NCBI GenBank assembly: GCA_039707465.1
Contig: CM077645.1
Location: 66,723,850 to 66,787,849, forward strand
Direction of reading: 5' to 3'
DNA length: 64,000 bases
Origin: Rhabdophis nuchalis
Taxonomy: Eukaryota; Chordata; Lepidosauria; Squamata; Natricidae
The stretch's first letter is position 1, and every line of letters begins with the position of its first letter. This document shows positions 1-11,797 of this stretch, piece after piece. The notes beneath the pieces are model-generated. The model searched no databases and had not been told where the DNA came from. It saw nothing but the letters and a program-made list of their open reading frames with translations. A program made the position numbers and the translations under genes.

Positions 1-377
1 AGATCCAACATTACAAAGCCTGAAAATCAATTAGAACTAATTGTTTTGGGTTAGTCTATGAAAACAGTATGGTATATGTATGTACAGTTCTTTGCCAAAG
101 TAAAGAACAAAAGGTAGCTTGCATAGTTTTGATCCTAATAGAAAAAATGTTCTTAAAGTTTAATTTCTAGCAGATTTGGTGAAAAGATGGCCGAGAAACA
201 TGATGTGATAGTCATGCCTTCCCTTTTTGTTATATGTCAAAAGAAGAGATTCTCATGATTTTATAGCCCCAGTTCAAAGGTCAAGATAATTTATTTCAGG
301 TCTAGTGTAAAGCCTTATCTAGGTTCATTCTTAATTCCACGCAGTCAGAGAACTTTTGTAAATTCAATCAATCAATT
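1..377. other. single-copy-looking AT-rich sequence
   Basis: I see no open frame, repeat or RNA gene that can be supported here. The stretch ends where a CR1 LINE 3' end begins. Confidence 0.4.
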
Positions 378-500
378 GGAATAGAGCTGGAAGGGACCTT
401 GGAGTTCTTCTAGTCCAACCCCCTGCTCAAGCAGGAGACCCTATTCCATTTCAGGCAAGTGGATCTTTCTTTCAGACAACTGTTTCTTTATGCAACATAG
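378..500 (-). mobile_element. CR1 LINE 3' end fragment
   Basis: Read on the minus strand, this is the conserved CR1 3' untranslated end: a run meaning roughly 'pairs of C/A-rich codons, GGTTGGACTAGAAG, CTCCAAGGTCCCTTCCAGC'. The plus strand shows its complement around 390-425 (GGAAGGGACCTTGGAG, then TCTAGTCCAACCCCCTGC). The right edge is diffuse: a degenerate CR1-like stretch fades out near 500. It is 5'-truncated, as most CR1 copies are. It contains no reading frame of useful length. Confidence 0.8.
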
Positions 501-720
501 TACTAGCAACCCATCAACACCCTTTCCAATAAGCATCACTCAACATGAGAGGAAACTTTGTCTAATGTCTAATGTACTAAGCCAAGGATAATGGTGAACC
601 TGAAATCAGAATGATCTGTTGCCTTCCTTTGAAAGCCAATATTTGCAAAAATATTTATTCAGAATAGGATTCCCTAGACTTCAACTCCCCAGCCATCAAT
701 CTTTATTAATGTACTAACCT
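501..720. other. no recognisable feature
   Basis: AT-rich sequence between the CR1 end and the CCTA-type array. Nothing assignable was seen. Confidence 0.35.
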
Positions 721-1010
721 TCCCGGCCACGCGTTGCTGTGGCCAGTTAGGATGGACACAACCCTCATCAATCTCTCTATCCCTCTACCTACCTACCTAT
801 CTACCTACCTACCTACCTACCTACCTACCTACCTACCAACCATATTTCTCCCTCCCTCTCTCTATCCCTGTAGCTGCCTACCTACCTACCTACTGTATTT
901 CTCCCTCTCTCTATCCCTCTACCTACCTACCTACCTACCTACTATATTTCTCCTTGAAATACAGTAGGTATTATGACATTTTGTATTATGTCATCCTGTG
1001 GCTCACTGCT
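721..1010. repeat. interspersed repeat with composite CCTA/CTCTCT minisatellite
   Basis: The stretch opens with a GC-rich piece (GGCCACGCGTTGCTGTGGCC near 725-744, itself a near-perfect inverted repeat). It continues into a compound array at about 771-971. The array alternates blocks of (CCTA)n with CTCTCTATCCCT and a TATTTCTCC linker, so the repeat unit is a mosaic of tens of bases and not a plain tetranucleotide. The same mosaic, on the opposite strand, forms the interior of the mariner-like element at 46572-47588. Peptides read from it are Leu/Pro/Thr/Tyr-rich artefacts. Confidence 0.75.
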
Positions 1011-1696
1011 CTCTCTGTATCCATCTACCTACATTTTTTACATTTCCATTGCGTGTACCTGGCATAGGTGTGACATCTACACAATCTATATATATATCAT
1101 TGATGCTGTACTCGAAAGGAATGTTGTGTGAAAATTTGGAAGCGATCGGTGCAGTACTTTTGGAGATTAGCGGTTTTGAACAAACTCTTGTTACATTTTT
1201 ATTTATATATAAGTTCACACATTTTTAAACTTACAGTTAGCATCTCCTGACTTAAGATTGATTCCTGATAACCTCATAGACATGTAGCATTTTTGGCATG
1301 GAATGGATAGATGATAAAGACTTTAGATCAGACTGCTCTATGAAGCATTGCATGGGGCATCAATCTGTCTATGGAGATTCTCAGTCATCCAGGTCAGGGT
1401 TGTACAAAGGTTGCCCAAAAGTGCTTTTTTTCAAAAGGCAACTGGACTTTCTTCGTTTTTCACTGACGTCATTTCAAGTCTCATCCAAAAAGCTTCATGT
1501 TCTTTTACTTTTTTAAACTTTCTTTTTACTTTTTGACCCCAAACCCCCAAAACTTTAACCTTAGACTATCTACTGTTGACCTCATCCCATTCCTAAGAGG
1601 TCTGTAAGGGGCTTGCCTAAGTCCACCAACGTGCCTACTATCCCTTTATTCATATCCATTTCACATATCCCAAAATCATGTTTATACATATATGTT
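1011..1696. other. no assignable feature
   Basis: Mixed-composition sequence with short open frames of no recognisable character. The part around 1360-1510 has the look of an interspersed repeat, but I cannot assign it to a family. Confidence 0.3.
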
Positions 1697-1704
1697 GTCT
1701 AATA

Positions 1705-2781
1705 CAGGGGTCCCCAACACCTGGGCCACGGACCGGTGCCGGTCCGTGGCTGGGTAGGAGCCGGGCCGCAGGGCCGGAGAGGAGGAGGAGGGAGGAGGGG
1801 GCAGCCCCCTGGGCAGAGCGCACGGGAGAGCGCAGGCGGGGCTGTTCGCGCAGTTGGAATGCGCCTCTTCCTCCACCTTTGTCGACGGTGGGACTCCTGC
1901 GCGCTGCAGCAACAGCCCTCCCCACCGCCCGCAGATTCCCTTCCTCCCTGCCCCCCCAGAGCTTCCCCAACCGGCATGCCACCCACTCGTCTTCTTCCAG
2001 GGGCTGCGGAGGTTCCTCCCCCCCCAACCCACGGAGCCTTCTCAGCTCCTGGAAGGAGCCTGACCAGTGCACGAGCGACCAAGCGTGGCAGCGGCCGCCC
2101 GGGCAGGGCAGGCTAAAGCGAGTGAGCGAGTCGAGCCGGGCTGAGGAGACTCCGTGGGGGGGGGATGGGACGGGACGACGACAGACTGACAGAGAGAGGC
2201 ATAGACACAGAGAGAGACAGGGTGGGAGGGAATCAGAGAGAGTGACACACACACACACACAGAGGGAGGGAGAGAAAGATAGACAGAGGCACAGAATGAG
2301 TGATTAAGTGCCTGAATGCGAGACAGACAGACACACACACACACAGAGTGACAGAGATGGGCGGACGAAGGAGAGAGAGACAGAAAGAAAAAGAGAAAAA
2401 GAGAAAGAAAGAAAAAGAAAGTGGGAGAGAGAGAGAAAGTAAGAGAGAGAGAAAGAAAGACAGACAGAGAAAAAGAGAAAGAAAGAGACAAAGGAAAGAA
2501 AGAGAAAAAAAAGAAAGAGAGAAAGAGAGGGAAAGAAAGAAAAAGAGACAGAAAGAGAGGGAGAGAGAAAGAAAGAGAGGGAGAGAGAAAGAGGGAAAGA
2601 GAAAGAGAGAAAGAGAAAGAAATAGAGAGAGAGAAAGAGGGAAAGAAAGAGAGAAAGAAAGAAAGAGAGAAAGAGAAAGAAAGAGAGAAAGAGAAAGAAA
2701 TAAAGAGATAGAAAGAGAAAGAAAGAGGGAAGGAAAGAAAGAGAGAGAGAGAAAGAGAGAAAGACAGAAGGAAAGAAAGAA

Positions 2782-2860
<79 letters not shown>

Positions 2861-3041
2861 TTATGACCACAATTGAGCCCAAAAGTTTGGTTACTAACCA
2901 AGACCATTGTTAAGTGAGTTTCACATTTTCCAAATTGGCCACGCCCACCCAATCACATGACTGCTGAGCCACTCAGCCGGTCCGCAGAGTTTTCTTTAAA
3001 ATGAAACCGGTCCCTGGTGCAAAAAAGGTTGGGGACCCCTG
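1705..3041. mobile_element. non-autonomous hAT-type DNA transposon, 1.34 kb, with expanded GA tract
   Basis: The ends are inverted: CAGGGGTCCCCAACACCTGG at the left and a right end reading AGGTTGGGGACCCCTG. They are flanked by a perfect 8-bp duplication, GTCTAATA, at 1697-1704 and 3042-3049. Eight-base duplications and CA...TG ends are hAT hallmarks. The left third (1705-2170) is very GC-rich and contains a palindromic GGACCGGTGCCGGTCC. The middle (about 2170-2860) is almost pure GA/GAAA. The right part (2862-2960) resembles the pogo-like repeats elsewhere in the window. No transposase frame is present, so the copy must have been mobilised in trans. The open frames across it (Ser/Leu-rich one way, Arg/Glu/Lys-rich the other) are simple-sequence artefacts. 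Confidence 0.9.
2170..2860. repeat. (GA)n/(GAAA)n low-complexity tract
   Basis: About 690 bases that are almost entirely purine on the plus strand, with small CACACA patches near 2245-2265 and 2330-2345. The tract ends in about 70 bases of nearly pure GA. It lies wholly inside the hAT-type element at 1705-3041. Confidence 0.95.
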
Positions 3042-3049
3042 GTCTAATA

Positions 3050-5639
3050 CATGCTTGATGAAATAAATAAATAAAGTAAAGTAAAATAAATGAATTGTGG
3101 AGGGGATGGAAATATTAGTTCTGACTGGTGCATTAATCCTAGGGAGCAGGACAGGAGGAGGGAGCTTCTTAGTTTTCCAAGGCATTCTTGAAGCAGATAT
3201 GCTTATAATGACATTGGAAAAAAACAGTGAGCCTGCCTGACCAACTTCTGGTGATAAGAGAAGGAAAACATAGTTATTTCTCTGCATCCAGCAACCGTTT
3301 TTCAGGTAACCATTTGTTGTTAGGGAAGCATGGCTCTCAGAACTCAGAACGCTCTGCAAAGAATATTCTAGGCATCTCTAGAAGAAAATAGCTTGGATTT
3401 GCATAGTATTTGCCTGACCAGGAACAGGAAACAATAAGAATAGCCTTGGTTAACTGGAAAAAATTTAATCCTATTATTTCTGAGGAAGTGAATAAATGAG
3501 GTAATTTTTTTAGAGAACCAATTCTAATATTGTATGAATGTGTATGTAAGTTTTGTAACCAATGTAAGTAAAATACTTTGGCATTACTCATTCCTTGCCA
3601 ATGCTAAAAAGATTTAGGCTGGGTTTGTTAATCTAGAATATTATAAAACTTTGTTTATTGAACAAGTCATAATACTTTGGTACAGAATATTGAAACAGAA
3701 ACAAATGCATACATTTATGTAATATTTAATACTTAATGCTGCCAAAAATCTCCTGCCGTTTCTTCAAAGTTGTCTTTCCTTCAGAAAGATGTTCCCGTTT
3801 TTCTATTTCATTCGCAATGTGTTTCCATTCTTTTCTTTAGGGGTTTTCTATTTTATTTGAAAAATGGAGAAGAGTGCTACACTTTCCTGATATTTAGATT
3901 TCCATTGTTACCAAATGTCATTTCCTGAACCAATTTTCCTATTTTGAAAAATGGCCTTTACTGATTAAAAGAAGAAGTAAGAACTCTGCATTTATTATGT
4001 TTCTTGAAATTGAATTTGAAGTTTGAGGCCAGGGAAACTGAAAACCAGTGGAAAAATGATTGACAAACACTCAAACCACATCTGGGGCATTGCATAACCT
4101 AGGTAAATAAATATAAGAACCTACACACCACTTAATGCTTTCACCAAAATTCTATCTTTAAAAAATAATCAAGGTCATTTTCTATCATAAAAATTGAATT
4201 AAAATGATTGCATAAACTGCAGAGATAATTTTTAGCACAGCATGAGTTTGATCTTTCATCCAGTGATCTCATCACCCAATAAAGTATGAAAGAGCTTCAT
4301 GTTCCTTTTAATTATCATTTATTGTAGCCTGAAGTGGGGAATCGCAATTAAAGAATGCTGCATGTAAGAATTAAAGCTGATAGGACAGGAACCAAAGTTT
4401 CTCAGTCCAGAAAGAATGGTGGTATAATCTTGGAAGAAGTGTCTCTATCATAGGAGAAGAGAGAATGGAAGAGACCATTAACTCAAAATGGCAGGAGAAA
4501 GAGGAGAAGCATTTAAAACCCTGAGATACAGAGAATGCTAATTCTGTGCGCTGCATATATGTGACAACATTCTTGTTTGCAATAAAGCAATGCAGAGTTC
4601 CTACCTGTCTGAATATTGTGCAATTATGTCTTTAACCAAAAGTAAGCTGAGTTTTTGGACAGTCAATATTTATTCCTTTAAAAAAAACCTACCTGTCATC
4701 CTTTTCATTGTGTTTTAATTCAAAAACCGAACAAAACGATTACATTTATCAATATTTATTCCTGTGCCTGGTGAAATCAAGCACTGTATCAATAAAAAGT
4801 GCTGTACAAAATAGTGATGCTATTAAAATGTTTTCAGATGGATCAGTGAAAATAGACCCAGCCTGAACCAGTCTTTTTGGTTTGGGTTTTTTTTTTTTTT
4901 TGTTTCCTGGAAGAATCCCCCAGCTCAAACAGCCAACACAAACTTATAAAACACAAATGCTTTCACCTGAACTGAAGCACAGAATTCTATTATAAGGAGG
5001 TATGTGGATCAGATAACATGCCAGTTTGACTTGTGGGGGAAAAAAATGGAACTATAAACAGAGTTGTGGATGCCTAGTAAAGAGTAAGATACATTTTGGC
5101 ACACATTCTATTGAACAAAAGCTTAATAGTTTTAGAATGGTATGTACATCTTTCGCATGAGAATTCGTACTGCCAGACCCAGTTATGCAACTTAGATTAT
5201 GCAACTCAAAATGAGATTTTTTTAAACGTTATCAGACATTTTGACAAGGAGGTAAATAATACAACTTTGTGCCTTCTTTTCACATAGAAACATTTTCTAA
5301 AGTCAAGATAATTGATTGTATGAGTCTAAAATTCACAAGCTTTGTACTAACTTAACCAATCAGGTTAAGCTATAGGGCAATGCAGGTAAGGACTAGATTT
5401 TAATTACTGCTACTAAGCGTGTAGTTTGTTTAACATTTCCAGCTTAAAATTAAATGCAGACTGGTGGCAGAATCCTGAACTATGAAAACAAGTACTACAA
5501 TTTGAAAGAAAAGCTATGGATATATACATCATAAATGTAAGACAGTTTCATTAAAAGTTGGCACAAATTTTATGTCTGAATTGCTACATGATAATATCCT
5601 GTTGCCCACTACAATCCACACATTTCTTTATCTTTTGGG
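3050..5639. other. single-copy AT-rich sequence
   Basis: No mobile element, RNA gene or plausible exon was recognised. A short (AAAT)/(AAAGT) patch lies at 3060-3092 and a T-run at 4880-4901. All open frames are under 130 codons with no recognisable protein character. Confidence 0.4.
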
Positions 5640-5765
5640 TAATAATTATGGGTTTGCCATATGTTGCTAAACTACAATTCTCAGCCACTATCTCCATTAC
5701 CCACACTAGTTAATGCTCCTGGGAACTGTAAATTATCAACATCCAAGATATCACAAATTACCAAC
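5640..5765. repeat. degenerate inverted-repeat element (possible old hAT-like MITE)
   Basis: ATGTTGCTAAACTACAATTC near 5660 pairs imperfectly with a downstream CTGTAAATTATCAACAT near 5727. The arms flank a short centre, as in palindromic MITEs. I could not identify terminal sequences or a target duplication, so the class is a guess. Confidence 0.3.
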
Positions 5766-8504
5766 TTCTGACACAGATGAATTCCAAAGTTTCATTTTTC
5801 ACAGCATCGTATCATATTAGGACAAAGAAAGGAAAATAAATAGTATAGTGAAATAATTATTTTTCAGTTTTAAAAGGCATGTAGATTAGATCTGATGGAT
5901 AAATGATCCCGCTATGCTTGTATCGTTATATTCAAATTAAGAAATGTCAACAGTCCCATCATCTAAACATGGACCTGCTCCATTAGATAAAGAAAAAAAG
6001 AGTTTTTAGAGCCAAAGAGATCTGCTTGGGACATGCATTAAATCCTTTCCTAAATTACCCTTTCTGATTCACATCATAGGAGTATTTATTTGCTGGAGAC
6101 TTTTCCAATCTCAAAAATCCTCAAAAGAAAAATAGTCATGGGAACAGACTGTAGAGAAAGAAAACACAGGAAATTGCAAGCTTTGTTGCCATCCATTTAA
6201 TCTGTAATCTGTTTGTGGATAGTCCTTTTAAATGTGTTTATTCTTATCACGTCTAATTTGGTCCTGGCAGAGATTTGCTGAATGAATCTGTGGCAGAAAA
6301 ACCCAAAGCAAAAGGGCTTGTATGCTTCTCTGCTTTTCTATCCAGCTTCCAGTCCTGTCTGTTTTTCATTCTCTTAGCCTTTGTCAGCTATGCTTTCAAA
6401 CATCATCCAAATGAACTCAATCAATCCTTTGTTTCAGCAACTACAACCAGTCCTGGTACAAAGCCACTCCGTCTTCTGAATGCCATTGTCTTACTTTGTT
6501 TATTGTGAGCAGTACTAGGGCTGCTTCTTCTGCTAACCAACAATAAGGCTTTCAAACTGAAACCAAAATGGCCAAGTGAACATAGTAGATTTCCCTTCTT
6601 GGGATCTGTCTTCTTGTTTCCTTCCAATTCTCAGCTGCTCACTTAAAGACAAGGCTTAGAATCAGTTCTCCATGTCAAAGAGATCATATGGTCCAACTAT
6701 CCCTATTTACCAGAACAATCTAGTACCCTGTCGCAGAGAAAATGGGAAAAATAAAACTTATGGGAACATATGACCCCTTATCAACAATTCAAATAAGGGC
6801 TAGATCTTCTACAAGCAACTGAGGTTGAGTGATGCTTGCTATCTGCTTCTGCCCAGGTGAAATATTGCTATACATCAAACTAATACGGAAATACCATCAG
6901 CTAGCTGCCCCATTGCCAACATCCCAGGCTAAACCAGTTGCTCACTTTTTGCTAGGTTCTACCATGGTAACCACCATTGTTCAGTCCATTTTCAAATTTG
7001 TCTGCTCACTATATCAGAGAATACTTTTTTAAAAAAATGTAGGGCAATTTGATTGTCACATATCGTGTGTGTGTTATACTTAATATTGTGGACTTCTATT
7101 GACCTCAGTACACAATTACATTGTGATAAAAGGAAGGGAGGTTCTAATAAAAGCAGGAAACAGGATAGGTTTTTCTCAATTACAGTATGATTAATAACAC
7201 CAAACAGGCATTTATCTGTATGACTTAGGTAAATTTGGTTCAAATATCAAAGTAACACAGACATTTGCCTTAATCATCCATTATTTTTGAATAATTTTTA
7301 AAAAAAAAACCCTCTCCTGATTTAATCTACAAAATTATATTTCTGTTGATTACTAATTTTTCACTATTATCACTGCCATAAACAAATCTACCAAACACTT
7401 GAGATAGAATGACTGTAACATAAATTTCAAATGTAAGGAAACTACAGCACTTCCATTCTGATTCCAGTGGCGGCTCTTATAATCTCCTTCAAAAGATTAC
7501 TCTTCGTTAAGCAATACTTATCTTCAAGAGTTTGCAGAACAAAGAACTTTAAGGAAATGAAAAACATCATAAAAGCGTCTGCTCTCTGCCTAAAATGTCC
7601 AAGAGTTCCTTATTAGTCTCAATCTCTCAAAAGTGCCCTAGACTCCTTGTTGAAAGAGAATTCGCAATCTAAATTAAATATGATACATTAAAAGATAAGG
7701 TCAACATTACACTTAAGGTTTAGATGACAGGAAACAAAGTCTTTTTTTAATAGTATATCATGATATTACTCATTAAGGAAGTATACTCAGGACTTGGTGA
7801 TTCTTTGAAAATAATTGTCGTTTCTTTAACATTATAGTGGTTCTAGGTCATTCGGATGAGAATAAGGAGATTGCTGGTTTAGGACAGGTTCTTCTTCAAT
7901 ACAATCTGCATGATACAAAAGTAAATAGACATAGTATCAAGCAGTCTGTAATTTGCCATTAATAGTATGTGCATAAAACCTTATAACAGTCCATGCAATG
8001 ATTGAGTAAAGCAGACCATCTATCTTATAAGCAAGGATGTTGGGAAGACAACCATGTCAGGATTCCTTATGAGCCCCCACTATATGGCACACAGTCAATA
8101 CTCCACTGCTACATGTACCTACTGCCTACATGTGTGGTGTAGGGGCACATTAGCAATCGCATTGCAGGCCTCATGGAAGTGCATGCCATCTTACTCAGGT
8201 ATCAAATCCTTTGTGCCTACTTTACAACCCTGCCCATAATTGTTCATCTGTTTAGGAAATGGTTATTTGTACTTGTGATTTTGTTTTTATTCAATACATC
8301 TACCACTTCTTTTTTTACTGAGTTGGTCTATCTTAGTTATGCTGATCAAATTTTGACCCATCTCATTAGCGCAAAATAAAATACTCATAGTTTTTTACCT
8401 TTTTCATGACCTATCCATCTCATAACAAGTTGGAAAACATTCTTAAAATGGATGATTCCATTACAAGTTTATGAGATATGAATTAGTGGGGATGAGAAGG
8501 AACT
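5766..8504. other. single-copy AT-rich sequence
   Basis: No repeats of known type and no frame with protein-like character were seen. A short (GT)n-like stretch lies at 7065-7075. Confidence 0.35.
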
Positions 8505-8965
8505 GCCTTCTCCACAGGGCTGACAGGAGAGAGGCGCAACAGTGGTTGGCAAGGCTACTCTTGAGGGGGCAGTCTTACTCCTCCTAATGAATTGCACTGG
8601 CTGGCAGCTATTTATCCCTGCAAATGGAGCAGAGTGGTGCTAAGAACAACTCTTCCATATTGGTTCACACGTTTGTCAGCCAACCTGTCCCTTGCTTTGC
8701 GATTCTGACTCTGTTTTTGGACTTTGGCCTTTGCCTTGTAGATCTTGGAATTGGATTTTTGGCTTCTGGGATTTGTGTTTTGGACTATGGATTTGCTGTA
8801 TTTGCTCTGTGTTTATCGACTTGGAAAACTGGACTCATTGTGTCTTGTTCTGGTCCTTTGTGGAGAATCCTGGAGTATTACTATTCAGGGATGATGAAGC
8901 CTCAATAAAGACTTTAAACCATTGTAGTGTTTGCGTATGTGAGCAGGATAAGAGAGAGAGAGAGA
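8505..8965 (+). mobile_element. possible LTR (solo) of an LTR retrotransposon
   Basis: The composition differs from the flanks: a central run rich in TTTGGACT/CTTGGA-like words, a TATA-like TATTTATCC near 8609, and an AATAAA at 8904-8909 followed by a TG-rich stretch (GTGTTTGCGTATGTGAGC). That order resembles the U3-R-U5 layout of some reptile LTRs. I could not find clear TG...CA ends or a target duplication, so the edges are approximate and the call is tentative. The two overlapping open frames inside show no retroviral or other protein motif. Confidence 0.35.
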
Positions 8966-9475
8966 CTTGGATATATGGATGAGATACAGCCAGAGTCACT
9001 GATTATAACTAGGTCACAGAATCTTGTGATGACCACAAATAGTGTGTATTTGTATTAAAACAAACAGTTATGGTAGCCCAAGGGCAAACTGCATGACACA
9101 TTGTCAACATCAGGTTAATTAAGTCTCATAAAACACCGTTGTAGTTGTTTGTGGCAGTAGTTCCCAATAATCAGGAGAAGTCATGGACACGTACCCATTT
9201 TTGTCCTCAAAGCAATGAACTCCAAAATACCCAATGTGAAAATGCAACTAAAGTCTACCATCTCTTCAAGCTTTCACATATAATAAGTTGAAAATCCACT
9301 GCATCATGAACTTAGAGAATGTTAAATTATGCCAAAGACTTCCAGTAATAAGAACATTCTGAATTGCCTTTAGAGCACTATTTATTCTTTACCCACTGAA
9401 ACACCATCAATTTCTTAATACGCTACAGAGCAAGCAAGAGGAGATAACCAACTTAGTCAGTGTAGACAGACAAAA
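8966..9475. other. no recognisable feature
   Basis: A short GA run at 8950-8963 is followed by AT-rich single-copy sequence. Nothing was assigned. Confidence 0.35.
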
Positions 9476-9714
9476 TGTATTTATTTATTTATTCATTCAT
9501 TCATTTATATCCTGCCTTTATTATTTTTACAAATAACTCAAACATACCCACCACACCTTCTTCTTCCTATTTTCCCCACAACAACAATCCTGTGAGTTGA
9601 ACCAAGAGTATGACTGGCTCAAGGTCACCCATCAGATTTCATGACTAAGGCAGGACTAGAATTCACAGTCTCTGGCTTTCTAACCTGATGCTTTAACCAC
9701 TAGACCAAATTGTG
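9476..9714 (-). mobile_element. tRNA-derived SINE (MIR/CORE-like layout), minus strand
   Basis: On the minus strand it starts with a tRNA-like head. A perfect pol III A-box match (TGGTCTAGTGG) lies near 9700-9710, and a weaker B-box (AATTCTAGTCC) near 9655. A body with the words GACCTTGAGCCAGTCA and CTCACAGGATTGTTGTTG follows, then a LINE-like tail (TAATAAAGGCAGGATATAAATG) ending in an ATTT-type repeat. The same family recurs at 36424-36755, 41105-41205, 51658-52001 and 59640-59895. Its CTTTAACC at 9691-9698 is the unoccupied version of the site hit by the MITE at 51837. Confidence 0.75.
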
Positions 9715-10247
9715 ATTGTGCATATTGGTAATGTCCCCACAACACTTTCCTGAAAAAATGTCTGATGAAAATCCTTAGATCTCAATGTGATGTCTGTAAT
9801 TACAGTAGATAACAATGGGTCAATCTCTGGAACTGATTTTTTGGGGCGAAGACTACAGTAACTACGGATGGAACAAGAGAACTCCTCAATTAATTACATT
9901 GTCTTGGCCCAAGTTATTACATGTGGTACTTCCAGAAGGAAAGAAAGGATGACAAAGAAAGGATGTGCCTGTGACAAACAAAATTATCCAGGAAAAGCAA
10001 GGATGATTTGTTGACCTCACCATGTATGTTTGGCCAAATATTTTTCTTATTGGAAATTGAAACAAACAATTTACAGCATATTCATGCCAAAACAAACACA
10101 AGGGGTAGCTTTAGGTACAAGTTTTAAGTTAAAAAACAAAACAAAAATAGTTGAGATTGTTCTTAAGTTGTACGTGTGTGTCTTATTTCTTACACAAGTA
10201 CCTTGAATGAATCATTGCTAACAAGGTTATTATTTCCGGTGTGTATA
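9715..10247. other. no recognisable feature
   Basis: Single-copy-looking sequence between a SINE and a truncated hAT element. Confidence 0.35.
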
Positions 10248-10255
10248 TTGTAGAT

Positions 10256-10378
10256 CAGGACTGTAAAATTCCCAGTCCACGGGCTGGATACATCACATGC
10301 TAACTGCGCCCATGGCCCGTTTAGCAAAGAGGAAAAGGTCCCGATATGTCACATGACACCACTATGATGACATGAGTT
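10256..10378. mobile_element. hAT-like MITE with missing right terminus
   Basis: It begins CAGGACTGTAAAATTCCCAG and carries the internal words GGGCTGGATACATCACATGC and CATGGCCCGTTTAGC. These match the better-preserved element at 40919-41054. The expected right end (GTTTGACACCCCTG-like) stops at GAGTT. Flanks read TTGTAGAT (10248-10255) and TTGCAGAT (10379-10386), a 7/8 match, which would place a small deletion exactly at the right terminus. Confidence 0.55.
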
Positions 10379-10614
10379 TTGCAGATGTTCCTTCTATCTT
10401 GCCCCATGTATAACGCAGACAGATCTAAGTTACTGTCTCTCCTTGAAACCATCCCTTCTACACTCAATGGTTGTAACTTGATGGCCCACTGCCTAGGAGA
10501 TGGCTCTCCATATATCACTTTTCAGGTCTCAAAATTCTTCTTAAGAGCTGTAACCATTAGGGGAGAACTCTGTAACCTTCCTTAGTTAAGCTATTGGCGA
10601 TCCATTGTTATGAT

Positions 10615-10662
<48 letters not shown>
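10615..10662. repeat. (ATG)n microsatellite
   Basis: About 16 uninterrupted ATG/TGA repeats. An adjacent (TA)n of about 13 bases lies at 10721-10733. The poly-isoleucine peptide on the minus strand is an artefact of this repeat. Confidence 0.95.
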
Positions 10663-10733
10663 ATATTTAACGTTTCTTCCTGTAGTACTTGTGTTTTGGT
10701 CTGTGACCGTAAATAAAAGTATATATATATATA

Positions 10734-11789
10734 GTTTTGCAGATGTTTCACCTTAATGATAAAACTACATGCTTTATATGATGAAGTCCCCATCTGTCAT
10801 TTCTAAACTAGCTTTTTTATTTTAATTAAGTAGCAAGTTCCTAAGATTGTAAAGTACTTTCCAATAAACAGAAACAATATTAGACTATAGGATCAAGTAG
10901 TCTGGCCATGTTAACATAGTTTATTACAAATATATGCCAATCACTGTATGAGGAATGCATAGCCATTGCCAACCCAAATCCTTTATTTGGTAACATTTCC
11001 TAAAAAATAAAGTTAGTACATTTCATCCTCACTCTTACTGTTCATGTCAGCCTGGCATTCGCTTTCATTGGTTTTCAGCTGAAGATCTGAAAAGAGACAC
11101 AGGTCTTTCTAAATTCTCTGTGTTAGAATTTAATTAATTAAAGGTGAGTGAAGTTAACAATAGTCTCAGATGCTTAAAATATAGGTTTCAGATTTTAAAA
11201 ATTGGAGAAGGAAAAAGGGAGAGATATTTTTAGACATGGGGAATTTAGCTGTTAACATTTCTTTGGAAAAATAAAACGAAGCATTTGTTTGGCTTCCTAT
11301 GATCCCCTAAATTAGGATTATAGATTTAGTTCCTTTTCAAAAAATCTTAATCCTATTGTTTAGCAGAAACAAATTACTCTAATGGGCTCAGAATGTTTTC
11401 CAGTAACTTTTCAAATATTTATACATTTGTGACTTTAAAAAAAGCATTTTTAAAAAATAGTCTATAATGTTATTTATTTTCCAGACTTTGAAAAATATCA
11501 ATTTATATTTATATTTGCTATGCTAATAACCAAATATTTCATTTCATATGTTACTGTTATATTTGAGTCAACTATACATGATAATTGAAACTGGGAAGGA
11601 AAGGGGTGCATATTAAATGATAATTAACAAAGATAGGCAATGCATTATTTGGCATAATTTAGACAAAGGTTTTAAATCAGTACAAGCAAGCAGATTGCTA
11701 CATACTGGCAGACACAATTAACAGTATCTTGATTTTAGTTGCTCTTGCAAAACTATAGCATAAAATGAAAATCTAGATTCTATTTGACG
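10734..11789. other. single-copy AT-rich sequence
   Basis: Nothing assignable was seen. The stretch is very AT-rich, with several A/T runs between 11390 and 11540. Confidence 0.35.
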
Positions 11790-11797
11790 GTTTATGC

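Noticed and set aside
1650..2307. Overlapping 120-209-codon frames on both strands in GC-rich sequence.
   Set aside because: They overlap in several frames, lie in the GC-rich part of the same transposon and run into simple repeats. No motif is recognisable.
2233..2952. Long Ser/Leu/Phe-rich and Arg/Glu/Lys-rich open frames of 190-240 codons.
   Set aside because: They are translations of a GA/GAAA repeat inside a hAT element, with no non-repetitive protein segment.
9476..9714. Possible functional tRNA gene because of good A- and B-box matches.
   Set aside because: No cloverleaf can be completed, and the sequence continues into a SINE body and tail shared with other copies.
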